Numbered from the stretch's first letter, positions 7,064-16,204 are shown. The stretch: DNA of 64,000 nt from Rhodocyclaceae bacterium (GCA_018262775.1 JADFDU010000006.1:1-64000); one strand, 5' to 3'. Translations and numbers: made by a program. Notes: generated by a model from the sequence alone, not told the origin.

Positions 7064-8706
7064 CGGCCGTCCAGCGCGCGCAGATTGTCCGGAGTGTCCA
7101 CGTCGGCGAGGATGGCGTCGTCGTCCATGTCAACGAAGCGCAGGCGCCGGGGGTTGCCCTCGAGCAGGCCGCGCGCGCCCTGATCGCCGCTCACCGTCTG
7201 CATGGCTGCGAAGAACTCGCGCGGCCAGAGGACGGGATTGCCGCGCCGCCCACTGCGTTGCGGCACGATGATCGACGGACACTTCGCCTCGAAGGCATCG
7301 ATGAGGCGGTCGACATGCACGGCATTCACGCGCGGCATGTCGGCGAGCAGCACGATCACCGCTGCCGCCTCCGCTGGCAGCGCACCGATGCCGGCGCGCA
7401 GAGAGGTGGACATGCCCTGGGCGTATTCCGGGTTGCGCACGATGTTGAGCGTGCGCCCGGCGAGCAGCGCCTCGGCCTTGTCCGCCTCGTGGCCGAACAC
7501 CACCGTCACCGAGGCCGCCTTTGAAGCCAGCGCGGCGTTCACCGCGCGCAGCAGCATCGGCACGCCGTCGACTTCCTGCAACAGCTTGTTGCTGCCGCCC
7601 ATGCGCGAGGACTGCCCGGCGGCGAGCACCAGTGCGGCGACATTGGCCATGCCGGCCGGCACGGCGGCGACGCTGTCGACCTCGCCCTCCTCTTCGTCCT
7701 CCGCTTCGAGCGGACTGCGGATGAGTCCGCCGACGCCCATGCGCATGATCTCGGCGCGCCCGAGCGGCAGACCGGCATGCAGGCGCTGCAGCACCCAGTC
7801 GAGTCCGTTCGAGCGGCGCGAACGCGCGCAGCCGGGCAGCACCAGCACCGGCGCGGGAGCAGCGACGGATGGGAGTCCCCCGGGAACGTGCGCGAGCAGC
7901 AGCATGTTGCCCGGTTCGGCCGGCATGCCGAAATGATCCACGACGCCGCCGATGTCCGTCACCGCAGCAGGCACGACATCGAGGCGGTCCTTGGTCACCG
8001 TGGCACCGGCCACCAGCAGCAGGTCGCAGCCGGCGGCAAGCGCTTCGCGCAACTTTGCCGCGTATTCACTGCGTTCATGGCGGCAGCGCAGCACCAGGGC
8101 GAGGCGGCTGCCGAGGCCTTCCAGCCGGTTGCGCGTAGCCGTGACGGTGCCGCGGAAGACGTTTTCCTTCATGCCCGGCAGTTCGCCCATGATCAGCGCA
8201 GCGCGGCGCGGCTGCAGCGGGGCGAGCCGCAACAGCGGTCCCGAGGCGGCGATGGCGCGGCAGCGCTCGACCAGTTCGCGCGTCACCGCAAAGGGAATGA
8301 TCTTCACCGTGGCGAGCACCTGGCCCTGGCGCGCCAGCGCGTAGTCTGGCAGCGTGCCGATGGCGATCGCCTCGTCGAGTTCGTTGAGGGCGTCGATGCG
8401 CGCGACATCCACCCGCAGCACACCGCGCAGCGAGGCATGCACGTTGCAGCGGCCGGTATAGGGGCGGCGGGTTTCGGCATTCGGGCCGACCAGCAGCGCG
8501 GCGATCTCGGTGGCGCCGGTATTCTCGTCGAGGTCGCCCTCGCCCATGCGGGCGCCGGTGATGCGCTCTATGCCAGCCTGTTTGAGCAGTGCGACGTCGG
8601 CCGCGGTGAGGACGCGGCCTTTCCTCAGGGTTTTTTCGCCGAGATTCAGCGTGTGGGCCAGCGTGACGCCCTCGGCTTCCTCGCAGCTGAATTCGCCGAA
8701 GATCAT
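7060..8706 (-). CDS. molybdopterin-binding domain fused to MobA-like nucleotidyltransferase
   Basis: A 548-residue two-domain protein. Residues 1-340 form a MoeA/MogA-like molybdopterin-binding region. Residues 355-548 are a MobA/MocA-type NTP transferase with the signature LAAGQSSRMGGSNKLL and a DMPRV metal-binding motif. Such fusions are thought to attach CMP to Mo-molybdopterin, giving the cytosine dinucleotide cofactor used by xanthine-dehydrogenase-family enzymes. The start at 8706 gives a 4-base overlap with xdhC; an upstream in-frame extension to 8895 lies wholly inside xdhC and is rejected. Confidence 0.88.
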   Translation of the reverse strand: MIFGEFSCEEAEGVTLAHTLNLGEKTLRKGRVLTAADVALLKQAGIERITGARMGEGDLDENTGATEIAALLVGPNAETRRPYTGRCNVHASLRGVLRVDVARIDALNELDEAIAIGTLPDYALARQGQVLATVKIIPFAVTRELVERCRAIAASGPLLRLAPLQPRRAALIMGELPGMKENVFRGTVTATRNRLEGLGSRLALVLRCRHERSEYAAKLREALAAGCDLLLVAGATVTKDRLDVVPAAVTDIGGVVDHFGMPAEPGNMLLLAHVPGGLPSVAAPAPVLVLPGCARSRRSNGLDWVLQRLHAGLPLGRAEIMRMGVGGLIRSPLEAEDEEEGEVDSVAAVPAGMANVAALVLAAGQSSRMGGSNKLLQEVDGVPMLLRAVNAALASKAASVTVVFGHEADKAEALLAGRTLNIVRNPEYAQGMSTSLRAGIGALPAEAAAVIVLLADMPRVNAVHVDRLIDAFEAKCPSIIVPQRSGRRGNPVLWPREFFAAMQTVSGDQGARGLLEGNPRRLRFVDMDDDAILADVDTPDNLRALDGR

Positions 8707-9392
8707 GTGCGGTATTTCCCCTGAATGACCTGCGCCAGCACCGACACGGCAATCTCCGCCGGCGAGCGCCCGCCCAGATCCAGCCCGACCGGCGCATGGA
8801 TGCGCGGGATGGCTTCGGCCAACCCGGCTTCGGTGAGCCGCGCCACGCGCTTGGCATGGGTGCGCGAGCTGCCCAGCGCACCGATGTAGAAGCACGGGCT
8901 TTGCAGCGCGGCGATCAGCGCCGGATCGTCGAGCTTGGGATCATGCGAAAGCGTCACCACCGCGGTCTGCGCATCGAGGCCGATGCGCCCCAGCGCCTCG
9001 TCCGGCCACTCCGTCGTCACCGTCACGCCGGGCAGGCGCTCCGATGTCGCAAAGGCACGGCGCGGATCGACGACGATCACCTCGAAGCCGGCCATTGCCG
9101 CCATCGGCGCCAGCGCCTGGGTGATGTGCACGGCGCCGACGATGACCATGCGTGGCGCGGAGGCGTAGCAGCGAGCGAAGAGCGCGCCGCCGGAAGATTC
9201 CAGCGCACCACTCTTGTCGGCACGCAGGCGGCGCTTGATCTCGTCGAACTGTTCCGGTGCGAGTTCGAGGTCGCCGCTGGCCGCACCGTCGCGCACCAGC
9301 GCCTGGGCGCCGTCGGCGAGGCGGGTGACGAGGGTGACCGAGCGCTTGGCGGCGCGCTCAACCAGTAATTGTTCGAAGAGTTCGGTTTTCAT
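8703..9392 (-). CDS. xdhC: XdhC-family Moco insertion/sulfuration chaperone
   Basis: A 229-residue protein. The C-terminal two thirds is the XdhC Rossmann-like domain (RMVIVGAVHITQALAPMA, VIVVDPRRAF, VTLSHDPKLD, YIGALGSSRTHAKR). The N-terminal part is a divergent XdhC/CoxI domain lacking an obvious SGGC motif. XdhC proteins bind Moco, protect its sulfurated form and hand it to the large subunit. The start at 9392 (MKTELF) gives a TGATG junction with the preceding gene. The missing classic N-terminal motif is present in the GTPase fusion at 16205-17386, so the two may act together. Confidence 0.88.
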   Translation of the reverse strand: MKTELFEQLLVERAAKRSVTLVTRLADGAQALVRDGAASGDLELAPEQFDEIKRRLRADKSGALESSGGALFARCYASAPRMVIVGAVHITQALAPMAAMAGFEVIVVDPRRAFATSERLPGVTVTTEWPDEALGRIGLDAQTAVVTLSHDPKLDDPALIAALQSPCFYIGALGSSRTHAKRVARLTEAGLAEAIPRIHAPVGLDLGGRSPAEIAVSVLAQVIQGKYRT

Positions 9393-9949
9393 CAGCGCAG
9401 GGCAAAAAAGACGGCGGCAAGCGTAACAATAGCAGCGATGGCCCACACCCAAAATGGTACGGCGGCAGTCGACTTTGCTGCAACTGCCCCGGCTTCCGCC
9501 GCCACAGGAGCGACGCGGGCATTGAAGGCAGTGAAGAAGTCGCCGGCGAGCTTCTTCGCCGCGGCATCGATCAGCCGCGAGCCGACTTGCGCGAGCTTGC
9601 CGCCGACCTGGGCATGCACCGTATAGCGCATCAGCGTGTGCGTGTCATCGCCGTCGGGCGCCAGACTGACCTGGGCTTCGCCCTTGGCAAATCCGGCGAC
9701 GCCGCCCTGACCTTCGAAGCCGATGCGGTAGGAATGGGGTGGATCGAGATCGCCCAGATGCATCTTGCCCTTGAATTTCGCCTTCACCGGCCCGACGGCG
9801 GCAGTCAACGTGACCTGATGCTCTGTTGCAGAAATTTTCTCAATCGAATCGCAGCCCGGGATGCAGGCCTTCAGTACTTCCAGATCGTTCAACGCCTCCC
9901 ATACGGCCTGCTGGCCGGTGGGAATGCGCTGTTCTCCTGTCATGTCCAT
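9392..9949 (-). CDS. coxG: CoxG-like SRPBCC protein with C-terminal membrane anchor
   Basis: A 185-residue CoxG family protein. Residues 1-140 form an SRPBCC fold, with QAVWEALNDLEVLKACIPGC at the start and VGSRLIDAAAKKLAGDFF near the end. An Ala-rich linker and one transmembrane helix (VWAIAAIVTLAAVFFALR) close the chain. In Oligotropha CoxG helps attach CO dehydrogenase to the membrane; the anchor here suggests the same for this hydroxylase. It has a GGAGA ribosome site and lies 20 bases after coxE. Confidence 0.88.
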   Translation of the reverse strand: MDMTGEQRIPTGQQAVWEALNDLEVLKACIPGCDSIEKISATEHQVTLTAAVGPVKAKFKGKMHLGDLDPPHSYRIGFEGQGGVAGFAKGEAQVSLAPDGDDTHTLMRYTVHAQVGGKLAQVGSRLIDAAAKKLAGDFFTAFNARVAPVAAEAGAVAAKSTAAVPFWVWAIAAIVTLAAVFFALR

Positions 9950-9969
9950 GTGCGGTTTCTCCGTAGCAG

Positions 9970-11214
9970 TCAGGCTGCGCGCGGCTCCTGGCGGCGCATC
10001 CCGGGTGGTTTCGCGAGAACCCGGCCAAGATCGGCCAGGCTCTCCAGGTTATGCGCCGGCAGAAACAGGTCGACGTGCGGACGCATGGCGGCGATGCCGG
10101 CGGCACGCGCCTCAAAACCCTCGTAACGCAACAAAGGGTTCAACCAGATCAGTTGGCGGCAGGATTTGTGCAGGCGCTCCATCTCGACCGCGAGCGCCTC
10201 CCCGCCATCGCGGTCGAGGCCATCGGAGAGCAGCAGCACGCAGGCATTCTGCCCCAGCAGCCGGCGCGACCAGAGACGGTTGAAATCATGCAGGCAGATG
10301 CCGATGCGCGTGCCGCCGGCCCAGTCCTTGACCCGCGCCGAGACCCGGTTCAGCGCCACGTCCACGTCGCGCTGGCGCAAATCGCGCGTGATGGACGTCA
10401 GCCGCGTGCCGAAGAGCAGCACCGAAACGCGCCGGCGGGCCGAGTAGTGGTTATTGCTCAGGGCGTGCACGAAATGCAGGAACATGCGCGCATAGCGGCT
10501 CATCGAGCCGGAGACATCGACCAGGATCACCAGCGGCGGCGGCACGGTGCGCGGCGTGGCACGGCGCAAGGGGATCACGTCGCCATAGGCGGCAATGGCC
10601 GCCTTTAGCGTGGCCCGCCGGTCGATGCGCCGGCCGTGCGGATCCGGCGCCAGGCGGCGGGTGCGCACCTCGCGCAGGGGCAACAGCAGGCGTGAAATGA
10701 ACTGCCGCGCCGCCGCCAGTTCGGCGCCGGTCATCGATTCGAAATCCATCTGTTGCAGGAGTTCGCTCGACGAGAAGCTAAGGAAGGCGTCGATCTCGAT
10801 TTCCTGCTCGGGCTGCTGCGGCAACGTCGGCGCCTCGGGCGCGCCGCGGCCGAACGCCTCCTGCAAGCGGTGATGCGTCTTGTCGCGCTCCGCCGGCAGG
10901 CCTTCGACCTTGGGCAGCATCATGTGCATGATGCGGCCGAGCAGATCGGGATCGCGCCAGAACATGTGGAAAGCCTGGTCGAAAAGCTCCCGCTGCTCGC
11001 GACGATCGACAAAAACGCTGGCCAGCGTCCAGTAGAAGTCCTCGCGGCGACCGATGCCGGCGTAGTTCAGGGCGTCGAGCGCCGCCAGCACCTGATGCGT
11101 TCCTACCGGCATGCCGGCGGTGCGCAGCACCCGCGCAAAGTGCATCACGTTCTCGGCGAGGCGGCCGCCCTCGGCCGCCGGCATCCGCAGGAGCGTCACG
11201 GGCCGGTCCCCCAT
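9970..11214 (-). CDS. coxE: CoxE-like von Willebrand factor A protein
   Basis: A 414-residue VWA protein. The N-terminal half is helical and CoxE-specific; the C-terminal half has the MIDAS motif VDVSGSMSRYA. With the MoxR-type ATPase CoxD, CoxE remodels the active site of CoxL-type enzymes, in Oligotropha by building the Mo/Cu centre. The ATG at 11214 directly abuts a palindromic repeat (11215-11235) whose GGAAGG may act as ribosome site. An alternative start is 11184 (MPAAEGGRLAEN). Confidence 0.88.
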   Translation of the reverse strand: MGDRPVTLLRMPAAEGGRLAENVMHFARVLRTAGMPVGTHQVLAALDALNYAGIGRREDFYWTLASVFVDRREQRELFDQAFHMFWRDPDLLGRIMHMMLPKVEGLPAERDKTHHRLQEAFGRGAPEAPTLPQQPEQEIEIDAFLSFSSSELLQQMDFESMTGAELAAARQFISRLLLPLREVRTRRLAPDPHGRRIDRRATLKAAIAAYGDVIPLRRATPRTVPPPLVILVDVSGSMSRYARMFLHFVHALSNNHYSARRRVSVLLFGTRLTSITRDLRQRDVDVALNRVSARVKDWAGGTRIGICLHDFNRLWSRRLLGQNACVLLLSDGLDRDGGEALAVEMERLHKSCRQLIWLNPLLRYEGFEARAAGIAAMRPHVDLFLPAHNLESLADLGRVLAKPPGMRRQEPRAA

Positions 11215-11235
11215 CCCCCTTCCCGCGGAAGGGGG
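11215..11235. repeat. palindromic repeat, family B (CCCCCTTCC/GGAAGGGGG)
   Basis: A 9-base-pair perfect stem with a 3-base loop between coxD and coxE. Related G-rich palindromes are at 16544-16583, 18521-18614 and 28735-28753. It touches the probable coxE start codon. Confidence 0.7.
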
Positions 11236-11286
11236 TGACGACGGTTCAGTCGGGCGATGCCCGGCTTCCAGGCCTTGATGTTCATC

Positions 11287-12192
11287 TCAGCTTCCAGCCG
11301 CCAGGTCGGCCTGTACCTGGGCCAGAATCGATGCGGCCTCGCTACCCTTGATGCGGGCAATGTCGTCCTGGTATTTCAGCAGCACGCCGAGGGTGTCGTT
11401 GATGGTCTCGGGATCGAGGCAGATGCGGTCGAGTTCCATCAGCGAGCGTGTCCAGTCGATGGTCTCCGCCACGCCCGGCAACTTGAACAGATCCTGGCCG
11501 CGCAGGCTCTGCACAAAGCCGACGACCTCGCGCGTCAGGCGCTCGGCCGCACCGGGGGCCTTGCGCCGCACGATGTCGAGTTCGCGAGCGGCGTCGGGAT
11601 AGTCGACCCAATGGTAGAGGCAGCGGCGCTTCACCGCGTCGTGGATTTCACGGGTGCGGTTGGACGTGAGGATGACGATGGGCGGCGCTGCTGCCTTGAT
11701 GGTGCCGAGTTCGGGGATCGACACCTGGAAATCGGACAGCACCTCGAGCAGATAGGCCTCGAAAGGCTCATCGGTGCGATCCAGTTCGTCGATAAGCAGC
11801 ACCGGCGGCGCTTCCGGGTTTCCTTCCAGCGCCTGTAGCAGCGGCCGGCGGATGAGGAAACGCTCGGCGAAGATGTCAGCGGCCAGTTGCTCACGGTTCG
11901 CGCTCCCGGCTGCCTCGGCGAGGCGGATCTCGATCATCTGCCGCGGATAGTTCCATTCGTAGACCGCCGAGGCCAGGTCGAGGCCCTCGTAGCACTGCAG
12001 GCGAATGAGCGACCGCCCCAGCGTGGCGGCCAGCACCTTGGCGATCTCGGTCTTGCCGGTACCGGCCTCGCCTTCGAGCAGCAGCGGACGGCCCATGCGC
12101 AGCGCCAGAAAGGCGGCCGTGGCGAGCCCGCGCGAGGCGATGTAATCCGCCGCGGCGAGGCGCTGTTGCAGTTCGTCAATGGTCTGTGGCAC
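11287..12192 (-). CDS. coxD: CoxD-like MoxR-family AAA+ ATPase
   Basis: A 301-residue AAA+ ATPase of the MoxR/CoxD type. Walker A is LLEGEAGTGKTEIAKV (about 37-52), Walker B is VLLIDELDR, and sensor 1 lies in VILTSNRTREIHDA. It works with the VWA protein CoxE as a chaperone for post-translational maturation of the large subunit. Translation starts at a GTG (12192), and the only sequence between it and coxM holds a terminator-like hairpin, so expression is probably lower than that of the structural genes. Confidence 0.9.
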   Translation of the reverse strand: MPQTIDELQQRLAAADYIASRGLATAAFLALRMGRPLLLEGEAGTGKTEIAKVLAATLGRSLIRLQCYEGLDLASAVYEWNYPRQMIEIRLAEAAGSANREQLAADIFAERFLIRRPLLQALEGNPEAPPVLLIDELDRTDEPFEAYLLEVLSDFQVSIPELGTIKAAAPPIVILTSNRTREIHDAVKRRCLYHWVDYPDAARELDIVRRKAPGAAERLTREVVGFVQSLRGQDLFKLPGVAETIDWTRSLMELDRICLDPETINDTLGVLLKYQDDIARIKGSEAASILAQVQADLAAGS

Positions 12193-12205
12193 AGGAAGTC
12201 CCAGG

Positions 12206-12239
12206 TAAAAATGCGGAGGGGCGCCCGCGGCGCCCCTCC
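12206..12239 (-). terminator. intrinsic terminator or attenuator inside the cox-like operon
   Basis: Read on the minus strand, a perfect 11-base-pair stem (GGAGGGGCGCC / GGCGCCCCTCC, loop GCG) is followed after 3 bases by TTTTT. It separates coxS-L-M from coxD and the other maturation genes, so it should reduce transcription of the second half. It could alternatively protect the 3' end of the structural-gene mRNA. Confidence 0.75.
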
Positions 12240-12258
12240 CGCGGCGGTTATTGCGGCT

Positions 12259-13059
12259 TCAAGCCAATGCTGCTGCCACGGCCCGTCCGGCCATCACCGA
12301 CACCAGGTGCGCCCGGTACTCGGGGCTGGCGTGGATATCGCCGTTGCAGCTGTCTGCGGATATCCTGACGGCCGCCGCCGCGGCCGCGGTGAAGTTCGCC
12401 GTCAGTGCCTTTTCCAGCTCAGCCGAACGGAACACGCCGTTGCCAGCACCGGTGACCGCCACGCGAACCGTGCCATTCGCCGCCTGGCTGACGAAGACGC
12501 CGATGAGGGCGAAACGCGAGGCCGGGTTGGCGAACTTGGCGTAGCCCGCCCGCTTCGGCACGGGAAAGCTGACCGACTTGATCAGTTCCCCGGGCTTGAG
12601 CGCCGTCTCGTACAGGCCGGTGAAGAATTCGTCCGCGGCAAGACTGCGCTGCGAAGTGACGACGGTGGCACCGAGACCCAGCACGCCGGCCGGATAGTCG
12701 GCCGCCGGATCATTGTTGGCGATCGAGCCGCCGAGGGTGCCGACCGCACGCACCTGGCGGTCGCCGATGCCACCAGCGAGTTGCGCCAGGGCCGGGATGC
12801 GCTTGCCCACGTCGGCGGAAGCGGCAACGTCGGCATGACGCGTCAGGGCGCCGATCACCAGCACGTCGCCATCGGCGCGGATGCCGGACAGTTCCGCAAT
12901 GCCGCCCAGGTCAACCAGATCGGATGGCTGGGCGAGGCGCAACTTCATGGCGGCAATCAGGGTTTGTCCACCGGCAAGGGCTTTGCCCTCGCCGAGTTTG
13001 CCGAGCAACGCCGTGGCTTCGCCGATGTTGCCGGGACGATGGTATTGGAATGCGTACAT
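12259..13059 (-). CDS. coxM: CoxM-like FAD-binding medium subunit of molybdenum hydroxylase
   Basis: A 266-residue subunit of the xanthine dehydrogenase/CO dehydrogenase family. The N-terminal half is an FAD-binding PCMH-type domain with the two flavin-contacting motifs AGGQTLIAAMKLRLAQP (about 30-46) and TVGGS-like TLGGSIANNDPAADYPA (about 110-126). The C-terminal half is the CO_deh_flav_C domain. It passes electrons from the [2Fe-2S] clusters of CoxS to FAD and on to the acceptor. It lies 15 bases after coxL. Confidence 0.92.
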   Translation of the reverse strand: MYAFQYHRPGNIGEATALLGKLGEGKALAGGQTLIAAMKLRLAQPSDLVDLGGIAELSGIRADGDVLVIGALTRHADVAASADVGKRIPALAQLAGGIGDRQVRAVGTLGGSIANNDPAADYPAGVLGLGATVVTSQRSLAADEFFTGLYETALKPGELIKSVSFPVPKRAGYAKFANPASRFALIGVFVSQAANGTVRVAVTGAGNGVFRSAELEKALTANFTAAAAAAVRISADSCNGDIHASPEYRAHLVSVMAGRAVAAALA

Positions 13060-13074
13060 ATTGTTCTCCTCCTC

Positions 13075-15447
13075 TCAGGCGCGGGCGGATTGGATGGTTT
13101 GCCAGACGCGGTAAGGCGTCGCCGGCATGGCCATTTCGCGAACGCCCAAGTCCTTTAGGGCATCGATGATCGCGCTGATGACCGCGGGTGGCGAACCGAT
13201 GGCCCCCGCCTCGCCGCAACCCTTGACGCCGAGCGGGTTGTGGGTACAGGGCGTGACCTGCGTATCCACCTTGAAGCTCGGCACGTCATCGGCACGCGGC
13301 ATGGTGTAGTCGCTGTAACTGCCAGAGAGCAACTGGCCGGTCTCGTAGTCGTACACCGCCTGTTCCAGCAGCGCCTGGCCTATGCCTTGCGCCAATCCGC
13401 CGTGCACCTGCCCCTCGACGATCATCGGGTTGATGATGTTGCCGAAGTCATCCGAGGCGACGTAGTTCACCACCTTGGTGACGCCGGTCTCCGGGTCCAC
13501 CTCGACTTCGCAGATGTGGCTGCCGGCCGGGTAGGTGAAATTGGTCGGATCGTAGAAGGCCGTTTCGTTGAGACCGGGCTCCAGCTTGTCGAGCGGATAG
13601 TTGTGCGGCACGTAGGCGGCGAAGGCCACCTGGCCGAAGGCGACCTGCTTGTCGGTGCCGGCCACCTTGAAGTTGCCGTTCTCGAAGACGATGTCGCTGT
13701 CGGAGGCTTCAAGCAGGTGGGCGGCGATCTTCTTGCCCTTGGCCACCACCTTGTCGATGGCCTTCATGATCGCCGTGCCACCGACCGCCAGTGAGCGCGA
13801 GCCGTAGGTACCCATGCCGAAGGGAATGCGGCCGGTATCACCATGCACCACATCGACGTTCTCGAAGGGTATGCCGAGGCGTTCGGCCACCACTTGAGCG
13901 AAGGTGGTTTCGTGGCCCTGACCGTGGCTGTGCGAGCCGGTAAACACCGTGACCGAGCCGGTCGGGTGTACGCGCACCTCGCCGGATTCGAAGAGGCCGG
14001 CGCGCGCACCCAGGGCGCCGGCGACGTTCGACGGCGCCAGGCCGCAGGCCTCGATGTAGCACGAGTAGCCGATGCCGCGCAGCTTGCCGCGCTTCTTCGC
14101 CTCGTCGCGTCGCGCAGGGAAACCGGCAACATCGGCGATCTTGATCGCCGCGGCCAGCGTCGCTTCGTAATTGCCGGTGTCGTAGGTGAGGCCGACCGGT
14201 GTCGCGTAAGGGAATGTCTTGATGAAGTTGCGCCGGCGTATCTCGGCCTGATCAATGCCCATTTCCAGCGCCGCCTTCGACACCAGTCGCTCGACGACGA
14301 ACGTCGCCTCGGGCCTTCCCGCACCGCGGTAGGCATCCACCGGCACGGTATTGGTGAACACCCCGGTAACCTCGGCGTAGATCGCCGGCGTTGCATACTG
14401 CCCGGCCAGCAGCGTGGCGTAGAGGATGGTCGGCACCGAGGAGCCGAAGGTAGACAGATAGGCGCCGAGGTTGGCCTTCGTGTGCACGCGCATGGCGAGG
14501 AACTTGCCGTCCTTGTCCAGCGCCAGTTCGGCCTTGGTCGCGTGGTCGCGGCCGTGGGCATCGGACATGAAGGATTCCGAGCGCTCGCAGGTCCACTTGA
14601 TCGGCCGGTTCACGCGCTTGGCTGCCCAGGTGATGACGGTCTCCTCGGCGTAGAGGAAGATCTTCGAGCCGAAGCCGCCGCCAACATCCGGGGCGATGAC
14701 CCGCACCTTATGCTCGGGCAGGCCGAGGACGAAGGCCGTCATGAGCAGGCGCTCGACGTGCGGATTCTGGTTGGCGACATGCAGCGTATAGCTGTCTTCG
14801 CTGCGCGAATACTGCGCGATCGCGGCGCGCGGCTCGATGGCATTCGGAATCAGCCGGTTGTTGCGGAACTCCAGCGTCGTCACGTGCGCGGCGCCAGTGA
14901 AGGCCTTGTCCACGGCTGCCTTGTCGCCATGGCCCCAGACGTAGCAGACGTTGTCCGGCGCGATGTCGTGCACCGCCGGCTTGCCCGGCTGCGTCGCGGT
15001 GGCAACGTCCGCCACGGCGTCGAGCACCTCGTAATCGACCTCGATCAACTCAGCAGCATCCTTGGCCTGGAAATAGGTCTCGGCGATCACCACCGCGACC
15101 TGGTCGCCGACGTGGTTCACCTTGCCTTGGGCCAGGGGCGGGTGGGGCGGCTCCTTCATTGGCTGGCCGTTGACGTCGGTGATCAGCCAGCCGCAGGGCA
15201 GGCCGCCCACCTTGGCTTCGGCGAGGTCGGCGCCGGTGAAGATGCCGACAACACCCGGTGCAGCGGCCGCCGCCTTGGTGTCGATCTTCTTGATGGCGGC
15301 GGAGGCGTGCGGTGAACGCAGGAAATAGGCGTAGGTCTGCCCCTGCAGATTGATGTCGTCGGTGTAGTTGCCGGCGCCAGTGAGGAATCGCTGGTCCTCC
15401 TTGCGCCGCGGCGAAGCGCCGATGCCGTTCGGAATGTTCTCACCCAT
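13075..15447 (-). CDS. coxL: CoxL-like molybdopterin large subunit, form II
   Basis: A 790-residue catalytic subunit of a molybdenum hydroxylase. It has the Ald_Xan_dh N-terminal domain and the Moco-binding domains, including [13 protein letters not shown] and the catalytic-glutamate region [15 protein letters not shown]. The active-site loop reads AYRGAGR, the form II signature. True CO dehydrogenases (form I) have AYXCSFR with a copper-binding cysteine, which is absent. Substrate is therefore unknown: an aromatic, heterocyclic or aldehyde-type compound is as likely as CO. The start at 15447 has GGGAGGT just upstream and lies 2 bases after coxS. Confidence 0.93.
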   Translation of the reverse strand: MGENIPNGIGASPRRKEDQRFLTGAGNYTDDINLQGQTYAYFLRSPHASAAIKKIDTKAAAAAPGVVGIFTGADLAEAKVGGLPCGWLITDVNGQPMKEPPHPPLAQGKVNHVGDQVAVVIAETYFQAKDAAELIEVDYEVLDAVADVATATQPGKPAVHDIAPDNVCYVWGHGDKAAVDKAFTGAAHVTTLEFRNNRLIPNAIEPRAAIAQYSRSEDSYTLHVANQNPHVERLLMTAFVLGLPEHKVRVIAPDVGGGFGSKIFLYAEETVITWAAKRVNRPIKWTCERSESFMSDAHGRDHATKAELALDKDGKFLAMRVHTKANLGAYLSTFGSSVPTILYATLLAGQYATPAIYAEVTGVFTNTVPVDAYRGAGRPEATFVVERLVSKAALEMGIDQAEIRRRNFIKTFPYATPVGLTYDTGNYEATLAAAIKIADVAGFPARRDEAKKRGKLRGIGYSCYIEACGLAPSNVAGALGARAGLFESGEVRVHPTGSVTVFTGSHSHGQGHETTFAQVVAERLGIPFENVDVVHGDTGRIPFGMGTYGSRSLAVGGTAIMKAIDKVVAKGKKIAAHLLEASDSDIVFENGNFKVAGTDKQVAFGQVAFAAYVPHNYPLDKLEPGLNETAFYDPTNFTYPAGSHICEVEVDPETGVTKVVNYVASDDFGNIINPMIVEGQVHGGLAQGIGQALLEQAVYDYETGQLLSGSYSDYTMPRADDVPSFKVDTQVTPCTHNPLGVKGCGEAGAIGSPPAVISAIIDALKDLGVREMAMPATPYRVWQTIQSARA

Positions 15448-15449
15448 GG

Positions 15450-15917
15450 TTACCTCCCGCCGGCGCAGGTCTGCACCGCCTTGACAATATTGTGGTAGCC
15501 GGTGCAGCGGCAGAAGTTGCCATCGAGGCCGGCGCGGATCTGCTCCTCGCTGGGATGGGGATTTTCCTTGAGCAGCGCCGTCGCGCTCATCACCATGCCC
15601 GGCGTGCAGAAGCCGCATTGCAGTCCATGGCATTCCTTGAAGGCCGCCTGCATCGGATGCATGTCGCCGCTCGGCGCGGCGAGCCCTTCGATGGTGGTCA
15701 CCTCGGCGCCTTGCGCTTGCAGCGCCAGCATGTTGCAGGATTTCACGGCACGTCCATTGAGGTGGATGGTGCAGGCTCCGCACTGGCCGGTGTCGCAACC
15801 GACGTGGGTGCCCGTCAAATGCAGATGATCGCGCAGGAACTGCACCAGCAGCGTGCGCGGGTCAACTTCCGCCTCCACTGCCTTGCCGTTCACTTTGAAT
15901 GACAGCTTCATGTTCAT
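15450..15917 (-). CDS. coxS: CoxS-like [2Fe-2S] small subunit
   Basis: A 155-residue iron-sulfur subunit. The N-terminal plant-ferredoxin-type cluster is bound by [15 protein letters not shown] with a later Cys in VKSCNML. The C-terminal cluster is bound by QCGFCTPGM and [11 protein letters not shown]. It carries electrons from Moco to the FAD subunit. The start at 15917 (MNMKLSF) is chosen because GGAGG lies 5-6 bases before it; the frame is open to 15968. It is the first gene of the ten-gene operon. Confidence 0.94.
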   Translation of the reverse strand: MNMKLSFKVNGKAVEAEVDPRTLLVQFLRDHLHLTGTHVGCDTGQCGACTIHLNGRAVKSCNMLALQAQGAEVTTIEGLAAPSGDMHPMQAAFKECHGLQCGFCTPGMVMSATALLKENPHPSEEQIRAGLDGNFCRCTGYHNIVKAVQTCAGGR

Positions 15918-16204
15918 CCTTGCCTCCTCATTTTTGGTATGCCGATTGTTGGACTGACGATGCTGCATGCAACGGAATCAGAACCATGCGCCGCGGGTGA
16001 AACAGACATCCTTTGAGAGCAGGCGCAGAGTGGAAACAGCGGGGACGGGTCTCGCACCTCGCATTGCTCAAGCATAAACTCCCTGCCGCGAAATGTCATC
16101 GGCCGGCGCAGTTTTAAAAATGCTGCTGTGCGGCAATGCCCGGTTCTAACATGCTATTGATCGGCTACCGAAGCTGGGATCTATCGAAGACGGACAACCA
16201 GTCT
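15918..16204. other. intergenic region upstream of the cox-like operon
   Basis: These 287 bases lie between the start of coxS and the stop of the GTPase-XdhC gene, both on the minus strand. The operon promoter should be here, but I see no convincing -35/-10 pair, sigma-54 site or terminator hairpin. No coding frame is credible. Confidence 0.5.

Noticed and set aside
11887-13158. 423-residue plus-strand frame opposite coxD and coxM
   Set aside because: Antisense to two well-identified genes and spans their intergenic terminator; no ribosome site or family motif.
13843-15315. 490-residue plus-strand frame opposite coxL
   Set aside because: Composition (Arg/His/Val-rich, no motifs) and perfect phase with a well-conserved coxL show it is an antisense shadow caused by high GC at third positions.
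13075-15917. Genuine aerobic CO dehydrogenase (form I)
   Set aside because: The active-site loop is AYRGAGR and lacks the copper-binding cysteine of form I enzymes.
15975-16000. Sigma-54 promoter for the cox-like operon (minus-strand TGGTTCTGATTCCGTTGCA)
   Set aside because: The spacing between GG and GC is three bases too long.
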